A stretch of DNA of 64,000 bases, from the NCBI RefSeq assembly GCF_030263935.1, contig NZ_CP127162.1, positions 3,233,501 to 3,297,500 on the forward strand, in the 5' to 3' direction. The notes under the pieces are model-generated. The model was not told the DNA's origin and ran no database searches. It worked only from the letters and a program-made list of their open reading frames with translations. Positions 17,459-27,263 of the stretch are shown here, in pieces; the first letter of the stretch is position 1, and each line of letters opens with the position of its first letter. The DNA comes from Paenibacillus polygoni (lineage in GTDB: Bacteria; Bacillota; Bacilli; Paenibacillales; Paenibacillaceae). The position numbers were made by a program, and so were the translations under genes.

Positions 17459-18232
17459 TTAACCTCCACTGCATACTCGTATCCAAGGGCGTTCATGAAA
17501 CCAATCCAGCTCCACAGAAATTCCGTACGTTTCCATTATTGTTTCTTTTGTTAATACTTCTTTTTTAGGACCCGCCGCAGCGACCTTCCCATCTTTGATA
17601 AGCACAATATGAGTAAATAAGGGCATAATCTCTTCAATATGATGTGTTACATACACAATCGCAATATCTTGCTTTCTTAGATTATCTACGGCCTGTAACA
17701 TATTCTCCCGCTCGTACAGATCTAGTCCAGCACAGGGCTCGTCCATAATTAATAGTTTGGGATGGGCCATAAGCGACCTGGCCAGGAGTACTTTTTTACG
17801 TTCCCCTTGTGATAACGTTCCAAAAGGCTGCTGTGCCAGATGGGCAAATCCGATATCCGCAAGTTTGGCATGTGCTTCTTCTTTTACTTCATCCGGGATG
17901 TGCTGATAGAAACGCAAAAAAGCGTAAGCTCCGGTAGCGACTACTTCCCATACTGGATCTTTTAACGCCAGCTTTTCTATTAATGTTTGACTAATGTAGC
18001 CGATTTCTTTACGGACTTCACGGACGTCACATTCTCCATAGGTATAATCAAGTACATTCACTTTCCCTTTCGTTGGGAACAAATAACCCATCATCATTTC
18101 AAGAATCGTCGTTTTTCCGCTTCCGTTTCTTCCTAAAATGACCCAGTTTTCATCTTTACCCATTTGAATGTTTACATCATCTAGTATAAGCTTGTCACCG
18201 CGCTGAAGTGATACATTTTGCATCCCAATCAT
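17459..18232 (-). CDS. Single-domain ABC ATPase, YlmA/ModF-like
   Basis: 257 residues: Walker A GRNGSGKTT, signature LSQGERKK, Walker B LLIMDEPCAGLD and H-loop THHIEEI. No permease gene adjoins, which is typical for YlmA-like cassettes of unknown substrate. The start overlaps the end of the thioredoxin-like gene by 4 bases (ATGA), so it belongs to the same operon. Confidence 0.85.
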   Translation of the reverse strand: MIGMQNVSLQRGDKLILDDVNIQMGKDENWVILGRNGSGKTTILEMMMGYLFPTKGKVNVLDYTYGECDVREVRKEIGYISQTLIEKLALKDPVWEVVATGAYAFLRFYQHIPDEVKEEAHAKLADIGFAHLAQQPFGTLSQGERKKVLLARSLMAHPKLLIMDEPCAGLDLYERENMLQAVDNLRKQDIAIVYVTHHIEEIMPLFTHIVLIKDGKVAAAGPKKEVLTKETIMETYGISVELDWFHERPWIRVCSGG

Positions 18233-18546
18233 GAAGATACCACCCTCCTGATTTGATTCAACAAATGCTGAGCCGATTCCATTTTATAAATGTGAGTCGG
18301 AAGTTGCTTCTCTCCGCTAAACAATAGTAAAGCAGGTACACTCGTAATCTGATATTGCTGAACCACGTTCTGTATATCTGTTATATTTGCTTCATAGAGG
18401 ATTCCTTCTGGCAAGAGATACTCTGCCACTTCAAGCATCCGCAAACCCGCCTGACAAGTGCCGCATAAAGGAGTATACACATACAGAGCAAAGGCTTTCC
18501 CTTCCCATGCCATTCGCAGTATTTCATTCTGTTCAATAGGTATCAT
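18229..18546 (-). CDS. Thioredoxin-like protein
   Basis: 105 residues with thioredoxin fold features: CGTC active site (YTPLCGTCQAG) about residue 28 and cis-proline region ITSVPALLLF. No signal peptide, so cytoplasmic. It overlaps genes on both sides by 4 bases (ATGA), indicating tight coupling with the receiver-like protein and the ABC ATPase. Redox partner unknown. Confidence 0.85.
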   Translation of the reverse strand: MIPIEQNEILRMAWEGKAFALYVYTPLCGTCQAGLRMLEVAEYLLPEGILYEANITDIQNVVQQYQITSVPALLLFSGEKQLPTHIYKMESAQHLLNQIRRVVSS

Positions 18547-18887
18547 TGTTTGATTCTCGATGTTTGCGCAATTTGTTCAAGCAGCTCCTGCGGCATAGGG
18601 CCATTATGAACTTCTGTACGATCCGGCTTATTCATGTATAGTAATTCATACATTGCTCTTCGTCCAGCATCGCTTGAAGTATGCAAATAAATTACATTCG
18701 GATACATCTGCTTATTCACGATAAATGAAGCAATGTCAAGACCCGTTGGATTTCCATAACCTAGATCATAATCCAAGGATAAAATATTTACATCATATTC
18801 AATAAGAAGCAGCTTACACTCTTCTACATCCCTTGCAAGGGTAAATCCAGGCGGACATGTTCGATAATCATCCAGAAATAAGTTCAT
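18543..18887 (-). CDS. Stand-alone receiver-like protein (cyclic-phosphate processing type)
   Basis: 114 residues beginning NLFLDDYRTCP, with the acidic pair of a receiver domain, an aspartate in SLDYDLG and a conserved YLHTSSDAGRRAM. This pattern matches the family often called cyclic-phosphate processing receiver (cREC). No output domain, kinase or DNA-binding domain is attached. It lies in the operon with nfo and mutM, suggesting a nucleic-acid-end or nucleotide-processing role, which is inference. Confidence 0.75.
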   Translation of the reverse strand: MNLFLDDYRTCPPGFTLARDVEECKLLLIEYDVNILSLDYDLGYGNPTGLDIASFIVNKQMYPNVIYLHTSSDAGRRAMYELLYMNKPDRTEVHNGPMPQELLEQIAQTSRIKQ

Positions 18888-18914
18888 TCTCCCCTCACCT
18901 TCCTAAAACAGCTT

Positions 18915-19775
18915 TCAAGTTAACCAAGTTCGGATTAACTCTATGTCTTCCTGATGAGTTCCATCTTCACCTGTTTCCGTTTCCAGTACCCATATCGAGC
19001 CCTTCACGTCTTTTTGCTGTAACAGCCAGGCAAGTCCTTTCTCCCCTATATATCCTTTACCCACTCGTTCATGGCGGTCTTTATTAGAACGATATCCATA
19101 CTTTGAATCATTCACATGAATGGCAACAAGCGCATCAAAATAACCTAGACTTTGTCCTTTTTCAAACAGTTCTGGATCTTCTGATCCGTTCCAAAGACCG
19201 CTCGCATAGGCATGACAAGTATCTAAACAAAAACCAATCGAGTCAGCGTATCGGGACAAGTTACGTATTTGCACCATTTCTTCGATCGTTGTACCCATAG
19301 GACCATGATCCCCTGCTTGATTTTCGATTAAAATCTTAGATTTGCCTTCCCAGCCCGTTAGAACATCGTCTAAAAACTGAATAACGTGACGATACCCCAC
19401 AAGCGGATCACTCATCTTCACATGACCAAAATGAACGACAACACCCGCTGAACCACAAGCTTCCGCAATGTGTAGATCATTTTGTAAAGAAGCTATCATT
19501 CCTTGGTAATGACTATCCCCTTTGCTACGACCTAGAGCGGGATTCGTAGGATAGGGAGAGTGTGCGATAGATCGAAGCCCATATTTTATACAGAAAGCTT
19601 TGCAACGCATTGCTTCTGTCATATCAAAATTTTTCACACGAAGTCCTCGAGGATTTTTCGGAAAGTACTGAAACGCACTCGCTCCCATATCAAATGCTCT
19701 TTGAGCTGCTTTCGAATAACCCCCGCGAGTACTTACGTGACTACCTATATATAAGTTAAGGGTCAATGCTGACAT
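18915..19775 (-). CDS. nfo: Endonuclease IV (AP endonuclease)
   Basis: Zinc-dependent AP endonuclease of base excision repair. 286 residues, normal size. Metal-ligand motifs: GSHVSTRGG, VVHFGH, ENQAGDHGPMG, GFCLDTCHAYASG, HVNDSKYGYRSNKDRHERVG and LETETG. The ATG at 19775 overlaps the end of mutM by 13 bases. Pairing with mutM makes sense: MutM excises oxidised bases and leaves a site that Nfo cleaves or cleans. Confidence 0.96.
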   Translation of the reverse strand: MSALTLNLYIGSHVSTRGGYSKAAQRAFDMGASAFQYFPKNPRGLRVKNFDMTEAMRCKAFCIKYGLRSIAHSPYPTNPALGRSKGDSHYQGMIASLQNDLHIAEACGSAGVVVHFGHVKMSDPLVGYRHVIQFLDDVLTGWEGKSKILIENQAGDHGPMGTTIEEMVQIRNLSRYADSIGFCLDTCHAYASGLWNGSEDPELFEKGQSLGYFDALVAIHVNDSKYGYRSNKDRHERVGKGYIGEKGLAWLLQQKDVKGSIWVLETETGEDGTHQEDIELIRTWLT

Positions 19776-20581
19776 ACGGGGCAGAAAAAAGCTTTCTTCC
19801 CGGTAATCTCCACTTTATTAATGATCCCCTCGTTACATCTCGTGCAGGTCTCACCCTCTCGGTCGTAGACACGGCACTGTTCATCATACTTTCCTGTCAA
19901 TTCGTCACCTGCATACAGCGGCATTTCCATGTAACCCCCGCCTGCAGTCGCTTCGCGCAGAACAGATTGGATCGCATGATAGAGTCTTGATAAAGCATCC
20001 TCGTTAAGAAGAACATCTTGTATTTTCGTATCAGGTCTTAGACTGGCAGCAAAAGCGATTTCATCGGAATAACAGTTCCCAATTCCCGCAATAACACGCT
20101 GATTCACAAGTGTTGTTTTTATCGTACCTCTTCTACCTTTTAATCGTTCTTTGAACTTTTCTAACGTAAAACGATAGTCAAGAGGTTCGGGTCCAAGATC
20201 AGACATGAGCTCATCCGTCTCTTTAGCACTCAATAAGTGAAGATAACCGAGTCTCAGGCCGATAAAATAAAGAACGACTTCACCAAATTCAATTTCCACT
20301 TGAGTTGACCGTTTTGGACGCTCTTGTTCTGTTCCGATATAAAGTATGCCTCCAAGCATGAGATGCAGTACAAGTCTTTTACCCGTGCTCATATGAAAAA
20401 TCAAATGTTTACCCCTGCGCTCGATATAAACAATCCGCTCATTTACAAGTTCTTTTTCAAAAACTTCTGGAGTTACATTAATTGATTTTTCTCGGCTAAC
20501 GGTAACGTTTGTAATGGATTGATCCAGTATTCGTTCCGATAATAACTTTCGGTAGTTCTCCATCTCCGGTAATTCCGGCAT
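19763..20581 (-). CDS. mutM: Fpg/Nei-family DNA glycosylase
   Basis: 272 residues. Starts MPELPEMENY with catalytic Pro2 and Glu3; conserved lysine in RRGKHLIF; helix-two-turn-helix VIAGIGNCYSDEI; C-terminal zinc finger with CRVYDREGETCTRC and CPVCQ. It removes oxidised purines and nicks the strand. The start sequence differs from classic MutM (MPELPEVET), so this may be a Nei-like paralogue; the family call is firm, the substrate less so. First gene of the operon running to 16403. Confidence 0.88.
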   Translation of the reverse strand: MPELPEMENYRKLLSERILDQSITNVTVSREKSINVTPEVFEKELVNERIVYIERRGKHLIFHMSTGKRLVLHLMLGGILYIGTEQERPKRSTQVEIEFGEVVLYFIGLRLGYLHLLSAKETDELMSDLGPEPLDYRFTLEKFKERLKGRRGTIKTTLVNQRVIAGIGNCYSDEIAFAASLRPDTKIQDVLLNEDALSRLYHAIQSVLREATAGGGYMEMPLYAGDELTGKYDEQCRVYDREGETCTRCNEGIINKVEITGKKAFFCPVCQH

Positions 20582-20634
20582 ATGAACCTCTTCCTTCCCT
20601 TGATGCTATATAAATAGTTTATTCTATGTTCTAG

Positions 20635-21417
20635 TTAGATGGTGGTTATCAAATCATGAAGATTTTTATGAATCTCATTTGGTTTAATGCCTGTAGCGCG
20701 CATGTGAGTCTCTAGGTTAGCTTCCGTCGTCACTCCGGTTAGTACGAGAATGGAACGGCATCCAGCCGCTTCTCCAGCAGCGATATCCGTTCGCATATTG
20801 TCTCCAATCACTGCAACCTCGCTAGCAGGAAGACCCAGACGATCAATCGCATGCTTCATAAGAATGCTGGAAGGTTTTCCGATCACGACAGGTTTCACAC
20901 CCGATGCGGCTTCAATAGCTGCTCCCAAAGTTCCTGCGCCCGGTGTCAGACCATCGTCTGCTGGCAGCTGTAGATCGGGGTTAGTTAAAATGAATTTGGC
21001 CCCTCCCATAATCCAGCGAAGCGCTTTTGTCAGCTTTTCATATGTAAATTCACGGTCAATACCCTGAATTACGTACTCTGGTGATTCTTCGGTAATATGA
21101 AGTCCTGCAGAGATGAGTGCTTGCTCCAGTCCATCTTCACCAATAAATGCGACCTTGGCACCAGGTGATTCAGAAGCTACATATTCAGCCGCTGCCACCG
21201 CAGATGTACACACTTCTTCTCCACTCGCTTCTATTCCAAGAGATCGCAGATGTTCTGCTACTCCTTCTGGTGTTCTTGATGAATTATTCGTTACGTATAG
21301 GTAAGGTATGTTGGAGTTTTTTAAATGCTGTATCAGCAAATCTGCTCCATCAATACGATGTTTTCCGTGATAGATTGTTCCGTCTAAGTCTAACAAATAA
21401 GCTTTAGGTGAATTCAT
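20635..21417 (-). CDS. HAD-superfamily sugar/nucleotide phosphatase, NagD/YutF-like
   Basis: 260 residues from ATG 21417, which has AAAGGAG ten bases upstream; longer in-frame starts to 21531 lack a site. HAD motifs: LLDLDGTIYHG (I), VTNNSS (II), PVVIGKPS (III) and VIGDNMRTDIAAG (IV), with the C2 cap of the NagD subfamily between II and III. Cytoplasmic phosphatase of small phosphorylated metabolites; physiological substrate unknown. Confidence 0.88.
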   Translation of the reverse strand: MNSPKAYLLDLDGTIYHGKHRIDGADLLIQHLKNSNIPYLYVTNNSSRTPEGVAEHLRSLGIEASGEEVCTSAVAAAEYVASESPGAKVAFIGEDGLEQALISAGLHITEESPEYVIQGIDREFTYEKLTKALRWIMGGAKFILTNPDLQLPADDGLTPGAGTLGAAIEAASGVKPVVIGKPSSILMKHAIDRLGLPASEVAVIGDNMRTDIAAGEAAGCRSILVLTGVTTEANLETHMRATGIKPNEIHKNLHDLITTI

Positions 21418-21573
21418 AGCTGTCGTACTCCTTTCAAAAGACAAGTTCATATTCTTATATAAATAAGCATTATGCCCATCGTACAATCTTTTTAAGAGGA
21501 TTGCAAAGCAGAAATAACAGACAATTTGCATGTCTTATTTTGCCAGTGTAACTAGTTTATAAAGCCTTATAAA

Positions 21574-22491
21574 TCAGATTTGGATTAACTCATGCTCCAT
21601 AGCAAGTCTTGTGTTTGGAAATACAGACTGTGCCTCCAAGAGCAGTGGCTCCAGATGTTCTGCATCTTTGTATCTTGAGCTGAAATGAGTCAAAATCAGT
21701 CTGCCTGCACCCGCTTCTTTTGCCGCCTCAGCAGCTTGAAGGGCTGTACTATGATAATATTCGTGGGCTGTAGACGCAAGTTCATGCAAAAAAGTAGCTT
21801 CATGGACAACGACATCAGCACCTGCCGATAAAGGTACCACATTTGGAGTAGGTCTTGTATCGCCTAGAATAGTAATGACTTTTCCCGGTTTCGGTGAGCC
21901 AAGTACATCTTCCGGATGAACGATAACCCCATCTTCAAGTTCGATGCTTTCGCCTCGTTTGAGTCTTCCAAAAAGTGGACCTGGTTTAAGCCCGTGCACG
22001 GCAAGTTTCGAAGGATCAATGCTGCCAGGGCGATCCTTTTCCATAATTCGGTAGCCGTAACTATCAATCCGATGTTCAAGGAACGCCGACTCCACTACAA
22101 ACATATCATCTTCAAAAATAATGCCGCCCTCATGTTCCACGATGTTCAGTTCATAATTCACACGGGACTGACTAAGCTCCAGTGAAGTCTCCACGTATTT
22201 ACGAATCCCCGGCGGGCCATAGATCGTAAGCGGTGTTACACCGCCTTGGTAGGCTCTGCTTGACAATAAACCAGGTAAACCAAAGATATGATCACCGTGT
22301 AGATGAGTAATAAAGATCTTTTCAAGCTTACTCAGTTTAAGGGGTGATTTCAAAAATTGATGCTGTGTGCCTTCCCCGCAGTCAAACAGCCACATCGACC
22401 GGCGTTCCTCCATCAGACGCAGTGCAATCGAAGTTACGTTGCGCTGCAGCGACGGTACGCCAGCATTTGTTCCTAAAAAATATAATTCCAT
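21574..22491 (-). CDS. rnz: Ribonuclease Z
   Basis: tRNA 3'-end processing metallo-beta-lactamase. 305 residues from ATG 22491 (GAGGTG nearby; the frame is also open from 22506 but that ATG overlaps the binding site). Metal site THLHGDHIFGLPG, further ligands in GDTRPTPN and LTHFSSRY, and FLGTNAGVPS at the N-terminus. Exosite region with GPPGIRKYVETSLEL. Monocistronic between the HAD gene and metH. Confidence 0.95.
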   Translation of the reverse strand: MELYFLGTNAGVPSLQRNVTSIALRLMEERRSMWLFDCGEGTQHQFLKSPLKLSKLEKIFITHLHGDHIFGLPGLLSSRAYQGGVTPLTIYGPPGIRKYVETSLELSQSRVNYELNIVEHEGGIIFEDDMFVVESAFLEHRIDSYGYRIMEKDRPGSIDPSKLAVHGLKPGPLFGRLKRGESIELEDGVIVHPEDVLGSPKPGKVITILGDTRPTPNVVPLSAGADVVVHEATFLHELASTAHEYYHSTALQAAEAAKEAGAGRLILTHFSSRYKDAEHLEPLLLEAQSVFPNTRLAMEHELIQI

Positions 22492-22527
22492 AATGTTACA
22501 CCTCATCTGACTCTATGAATGATAAAA

Positions 22528-22556
22528 ATCCCCCGATTTAGGATCGGAGGATTCCT
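22528..22556 (-). terminator. Intrinsic terminator after metH
   Basis: Minus strand AATCCTCCGAT-CCTAA-ATCGGGGGATT stem followed by five T, 17 bases past the metH stop and just upstream of the rnz start. Confidence 0.85.
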
Positions 22557-22573
22557 TACTTTGTTCTACATTT

Positions 22574-25500
22574 TCACGCTTTTTCCACGTTAAAATATTG
22601 TGCCTCCGGATGGCTGAACACCATCGCTGAAACCGAAGCTTCCGGTTCCATCATAAATCCTTCGGTTAGTTCTACCCCGATATCTTCCGGATGCATTAGT
22701 TCAAACAGAGGACCTTGATCTTCAAGATCAGGACAAGCCGGGTAACCGAACGATACCCTGATTCCTTGATACCTGGCTCCTAGACGCTGTTTCATCGTCA
22801 TTTCAGGAGGATCTGAAAATCCCCAAGTATCACGCATTATATGATGAATACGTTCTGCAAGTCCTTCTGCCACTTCTAATGCAATCGACTGCAAAGCATG
22901 AAATCTCAAGTAATCGCCTTTTTCTTTCCAAGCCTGTGCGAGCTCCGAAATTCCATGTCCTGCAGTTACCACGAGAAAACCGACATAATCCATTGTACCG
23001 GATTCTACGGGTTTCAGAAAGTCCGCGAGACACAAATGTGGTTCGACCTTTTGACGAGGGAACTCAAACGTGTGTAATACTTGGGTATGATCTTCTGGGT
23101 TATAGATAAAAATTTCGTTTCCTTTAGACTGAGCTGGGAAAAATCGATATATGGCATTCGCTTTAATAATCCCATCTCGTACAGCAAGGTCCATAATTTC
23201 ATCAACCGTTTGCTTCAGCTGAACCGCCTTGGGGTCACCTGCTGCAAGCAATTGTTCTACATTGCCTTTAAGCCCCAAATGATGACCCAGCAGCATCTGC
23301 ATGTTCACATAAGGAAGAATATGTCCAATTGGATAATTACGAAGCGTGTGTCTAATAAGATCAGGCGGCTGATATACAGGAGCATCTGCTGATATCTTGG
23401 AACGTTCCACCCGAGTAAGTTTAGGAAGAGAGACCACTTTATCTGCTGCACTTGCTTCCGCTTCTTGTTCTTGCTTCATCTCCATAACCATCACTTCTCT
23501 GCTCGCAGGATCCATCAGTTTATTTGCAATATCAAGACCATCCATCGCATCTTTAGCATAGAGAACCATCCCATTATATTCAGGTCTGATCCGGGTTCTA
23601 GTAAATTTGCGAGTAAGCGCTGCGCCTCCAACCATAATAGGTACGTCAATACCCGCATTTCGTAAATCCTGTGCAGTCATCACCATTTGTTGTGCAGATT
23701 TCACAAGTAATCCCGATAGACCAATTGCATCCACTTTCTCTTCACGGAAAGACTCGATAATACGTTCCGGTGGTACTTTTATACCCAAATTCACAATCTG
23801 GTAACCGTTATTAGCTAGAATGATCTCCACTAGATTTTTTCCAATGTCATGTACATCACCTTTTACAGTGGCGAGCATGATTTTTCCTTTTACAGAAGTT
23901 TCGTTCTTCTGCATAAATTGTTCGAGGTAGGATACCGAAGCTTTCATCACTTCTGCGCTTTGGAGCACTTCAGCAACAATCAGCTCATTGTTGTTAAACA
24001 GTCTCCCGACTTCTTCCATCCCCTTCATTAAAGGGCCATTGATGATCTGAAGGGGGCTGTATTTCGCTCTCGCGAGTTCTAAATCCGGAATAAGACCTTC
24101 TTTGCTGCCTTCAACAACATAAGTTGCAAGACGCTCTTCTAGGGAAAGATTCGAGATTTTTTCTTTTTTCTCTACTTTTTTATTACGAAAAGCCGCTACA
24201 AAAGCAGCTAACGTCTCATCACTGGTCCGGTAGATCAGATCTTCTGCCAATTTTCTATCCTCTGGCGTAATTGAAGCATAACGTTCTACCTTCTCTGTGT
24301 TTACAATCGCATAATCAAGACCCGCCTTTGTACATTCGTACAAAAATACAGAGTTCAGGACTTCTCTACCCGCTTCCGGCAGACCAAATGAAACGTTACT
24401 AACACCCAAAATCGTATGCGCTTCAGGCAGTGCTTCTTTGATCAGACGGATTCCTTCAATCGTCTCTCCAGCAGAACCAATATACTGTTCATCTCCTGTA
24501 CCAACAGGGAAAACAAGGGTATCAAAAATAATATCTTCAGGACGCAGATGATATTTATTGACTAGCAGATCATACGAACGCTTCGCTACTTCAAGCTTAT
24601 CTTCACGGGTAATCGCCTGTCCTCGCTCGTCTATTGTACCTACCACGACCGCTCCGCCATATTTTCGTAGAATAGGTGTTACTTTTTCAAACTTTTCTTC
24701 ACCATCTTCTAAATTTATAGAGTTGATAATAGCTTTACCCTGAGAGTACTGTAAAGATAGATCAATGACATCCGCATCGGTTGTATCAATCATTAACGGA
24801 ACTTTCACTTTTTTCACAACCAGCTCTAAAAACTTGCGCATATCCTCTGCCTCATCACGGTCAGGGTCTTGTACACAGATATCAACAACTTGGGCTCCAT
24901 TCTTAACCTGGGCGCGAGCAACTTCAGAAGCTTCTTCATACTTCCCTTCGAAAATGAGTCGCTTAAATTTTCGTGATCCCAGTACATTTGTACGTTCCCC
25001 TACCATATAAGGGCGATTATCTTGTTCGATATAAACAGGATCAATCCCCGAGATTGCCGGAGGGTGTGTACCCGTTAGCGGACGAGGTTCAATCAAATCC
25101 AGCTTGGTCTTTAATGCACGGATATGTTCCGGAGTGGTTCCGCAGCATCCTCCGGCAATGTTAAGCCATCCTTGCTCCGCAAAGGCAGCAATTTTCACAG
25201 CTAAAGACTCAGGGGATTCATGGTAGTGACCATTCTCATCTGGCAGACCTGCATTTGGATAACAACTCACTGCAGCGCTTGACATAGCAGAAAGAGTACG
25301 GATATGATCCCTCATGAATTCTGGACCTGTCGCACAGTTGAGACCAATCGATATGGGACTCAAATGTTCTAAAGAGACATAAAAAGATTCTATATTTTGA
25401 CCTGCCAGCGTCGTACCCATAGGTTCAATGGTACCGGATATCATAATTGGCAGTGTTATTTTACGAGCTTCAAAAGCATTACGAATTCCAATACTCGCTG

Positions 25501-26014
25501 CTTTTACGTTCAGTGTATCTTGGCATGTTTCAAGGAGAAGAGCATCCACGCCTCCATCAATCAGCGCTAGAGCCTGTTCTTCATAAGTTGCAATAAGTTC
25601 ATTAAATGTTACTCCGCCTGTTACAGATAAAGTCTTAGTGGTTGGACCCATGGCACCGACCACATAACGCGGAGACTCGGGAGTACTGTATTTATCTACA
25701 GCCGCTCTTGCCAGCTTTGCAGCAATCAGATTGATTTCTCTCGCCCGATCTTGTATATCATATTCTGCCAAAACCACAGAAGTTGCACCAAAGGTGTTTG
25801 TTTCAATAAGGTCCGCACCCGCTTCAAGGTAACGTTCGTGTATCGTCTGGATGATGTCAGGCCTTGTGAGCACTAACATTTCATTGCATCCATCCAGTTC
25901 TTCCCCGCCAAAGTCTTCCGAAGTCAATTCTTCCTGTTGAATCATAGTGCCCATAGCACCATCTAAGATCAATATTCGCTTCTGTAATAACTCTTGCAAA
26001 CTGATTTTATCCAC
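22574..26014 (-). CDS. metH: Cobalamin-dependent methionine synthase
   Basis: Methylates homocysteine using 5-methyltetrahydrofolate and B12. About 1146 residues from the GTG at 26014 with GGGAGG upstream; the frame is also open from TTG 26032 but that would place the site inside the gene. Domains in order: homocysteine-binding barrel with zinc cysteines (GLNCATGPEF, GGCCGTTPEH), pterin-binding barrel (GERTNVLGSRKF), cobalamin-binding module with DVHDIGKNLV, and C-terminal reactivation domain (GARYQGIRVSFGYPACPD). All four modules are present. No SAM riboswitch was seen in front of it. Confidence 0.97.
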   Translation of the reverse strand: MDKISLQELLQKRILILDGAMGTMIQQEELTSEDFGGEELDGCNEMLVLTRPDIIQTIHERYLEAGADLIETNTFGATSVVLAEYDIQDRAREINLIAAKLARAAVDKYSTPESPRYVVGAMGPTTKTLSVTGGVTFNELIATYEEQALALIDGGVDALLLETCQDTLNVKAASIGIRNAFEARKITLPIMISGTIEPMGTTLAGQNIESFYVSLEHLSPISIGLNCATGPEFMRDHIRTLSAMSSAAVSCYPNAGLPDENGHYHESPESLAVKIAAFAEQGWLNIAGGCCGTTPEHIRALKTKLDLIEPRPLTGTHPPAISGIDPVYIEQDNRPYMVGERTNVLGSRKFKRLIFEGKYEEASEVARAQVKNGAQVVDICVQDPDRDEAEDMRKFLELVVKKVKVPLMIDTTDADVIDLSLQYSQGKAIINSINLEDGEEKFEKVTPILRKYGGAVVVGTIDERGQAITREDKLEVAKRSYDLLVNKYHLRPEDIIFDTLVFPVGTGDEQYIGSAGETIEGIRLIKEALPEAHTILGVSNVSFGLPEAGREVLNSVFLYECTKAGLDYAIVNTEKVERYASITPEDRKLAEDLIYRTSDETLAAFVAAFRNKKVEKKEKISNLSLEERLATYVVEGSKEGLIPDLELARAKYSPLQIINGPLMKGMEEVGRLFNNNELIVAEVLQSAEVMKASVSYLEQFMQKNETSVKGKIMLATVKGDVHDIGKNLVEIILANNGYQIVNLGIKVPPERIIESFREEKVDAIGLSGLLVKSAQQMVMTAQDLRNAGIDVPIMVGGAALTRKFTRTRIRPEYNGMVLYAKDAMDGLDIANKLMDPASREVMVMEMKQEQEAEASAADKVVSLPKLTRVERSKISADAPVYQPPDLIRHTLRNYPIGHILPYVNMQMLLGHHLGLKGNVEQLLAAGDPKAVQLKQTVDEIMDLAVRDGIIKANAIYRFFPAQSKGNEIFIYNPEDHTQVLHTFEFPRQKVEPHLCLADFLKPVESGTMDYVGFLVVTAGHGISELAQAWKEKGDYLRFHALQSIALEVAEGLAERIHHIMRDTWGFSDPPEMTMKQRLGARYQGIRVSFGYPACPDLEDQGPLFELMHPEDIGVELTEGFMMEPEASVSAMVFSHPEAQYFNVEKA

Positions 26015-26134
26015 TCCTATACCTCCCGCCAAACGTTACGTCTAATTTTAGCAGAAAAGGTATTTTTATGAAAGGAGATTTGGGAGGCGAAGAAATGCGT
26101 CACAACAATGTATTTAGGATAATAATTAGGATAA

Positions 26135-26178
26135 TTGACAAAAAGTCAATCGACAAAAAGGTGAGGATTCGCTATAAT
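26135..26178 (+). promoter_or_regulatory. mtnD promoter with an inverted repeat
   Basis: -35 TCGACA (26150-26155), 17 bases, -10 TATAAT (26173-26178). A short perfect inverted repeat TTGAC-AAAAA-GTCAA lies directly upstream (26135-26149) and might be an operator; no regulator is identified. Confidence 0.55.
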
Positions 26179-26212
26179 AGCAATTAAACCAAGTGGAAAA
26201 GAGGGAAAATAC

Positions 26213-26755
26213 ATGGCAGAAATCTTAATACGAAACACGAACGAAAGAATCACAGGCGAAGATAATGTTCGTTCCTTCCTCAAACAATATGAAGTACTTT
26301 TTGAAAAATGGGATACTTCCAAACTTCCAGCTGAACTTCATCATAAATTTGTATTAAATGAAGAAGAAAAACAACAGATCCTAGATGTTTACGATACCGA
26401 AATTAAAGATTTGGCTGCCCGCCGAGGTTATCAGATTTGGGATATCATCACGCTGTCAGAAGCCACTCCTGATCTGGAAGAAAAGCTTGCCAAGTTTGAA
26501 GAAATTCATACACATGCAGAAGACGAGATTCGTGCCATCATTTCTGGTAAAGGGATCTTTATCATTAAAGGTGACGAACAAACAGGCTACTTCAACGTAG
26601 AGCTTGAGCCAGGTGATGTCATTTCTGTTCCTGAAAATACCCCTCACTTCTTTACACTTATGGATAACAAACAAATCATCGCTGTTCGATTGTTTATTGA
26701 ACAGAATGGCTGGGTTGCAGATCCGTACCCAGATCCTAGCTTTATCAAGGCCTAA
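26213..26755 (+). CDS. mtnD: Acireductone dioxygenase (ARD)
   Basis: Cupin-fold metalloenzyme of the methionine salvage pathway, oxidising acireductone to the keto-acid precursor of methionine. 180 residues. The metal-binding motif HTHAEDEIRAIISG (H-x-H-x5-E) is followed by GDVISVPENTPHFFTL with the last histidine ligand. A ribosome binding site (GAGGGAAA) precedes the ATG. It is alone on this strand, so the rest of the mtn pathway must be elsewhere; metH next door makes the methionine link plausible. Confidence 0.92.
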   Translation: MAEILIRNTNERITGEDNVRSFLKQYEVLFEKWDTSKLPAELHHKFVLNEEEKQQILDVYDTEIKDLAARRGYQIWDIITLSEATPDLEEKLAKFEEIHTHAEDEIRAIISGKGIFIIKGDEQTGYFNVELEPGDVISVPENTPHFFTLMDNKQIIAVRLFIEQNGWVADPYPDPSFIKA

Positions 26756-26774
26756 CTCATATGATAAGCAAATA

Positions 26775-26812
26775 TACCACCCTGAGAAATCACTCCAAGG
26801 GTGGTTTTTTAT
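26775..26812 (+). terminator. Intrinsic terminator of mtnD
   Basis: ACCACCCT-(loop)-AGGGTGGT stem with six T following; it lies between the convergent mtnD and lipoprotein genes and may serve both strands. Confidence 0.88.
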
Positions 26813-26814
26813 GA

Positions 26815-27219
26815 CTATTCTTCAGTAACTTCTACTTGTTTCGATGGCATGGAGTGCATCCCTCTCGCTGTTACATGAGAAATAACTTTATATACTCCTT
26901 CAACCGGGAACTGATAAACTGCGGTATATTTCCCTTCCCCTTCGTATGTCGCCGCCACTTCTAGTCCCATGCTGCCTTCTAACGAAATTTCAAATGTTAC
27001 ATCATCTGCATCATCTATGTATTCATCTTGCTGAGTAACGATGGCTTCCAATTGTACAAGGTCAGCGACCGTTACTGCTTCCTCTTCAGGAACAACGAGT
27101 TCTACGTTTATGGGATGGGACAATTCCATTTGCGTAAATTCGTTTTTATCCTTTTGGCATCCGCTTAATAACATAAGAAAGATCATCGTAGAACATAGTA
27201 GTACAATGAATCGTCTCAT
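26815..27219 (-). CDS. FixH/YtkA-like lipoprotein
   Basis: 134 residues. Lipoprotein signal with hydrophobic core and lipobox LLSGC (Cys about residue 21), then a beta-sandwich domain. The segment EGKYTAVYQFPVEGVYKVISHVT resembles the YtkA/FixH-like domains found in membrane-anchored copper or cytochrome-oxidase-related proteins. Monocistronic; the partner is not evident nearby. Function uncertain. Confidence 0.75.
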   Translation of the reverse strand: MRRFIVLLCSTMIFLMLLSGCQKDKNEFTQMELSHPINVELVVPEEEAVTVADLVQLEAIVTQQDEYIDDADDVTFEISLEGSMGLEVAATYEGEGKYTAVYQFPVEGVYKVISHVTARGMHSMPSKQVEVTEE

Positions 27220-27263
27220 CTTTATAAATCCTCTCTTCGATTTTTATGGTATGTAGATAAAAG

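Noticed and set aside
26014..26213. SAM riboswitch in front of metH
   Set aside because: No conserved SAM-I blocks were found; only an mtnD promoter and an inverted repeat.
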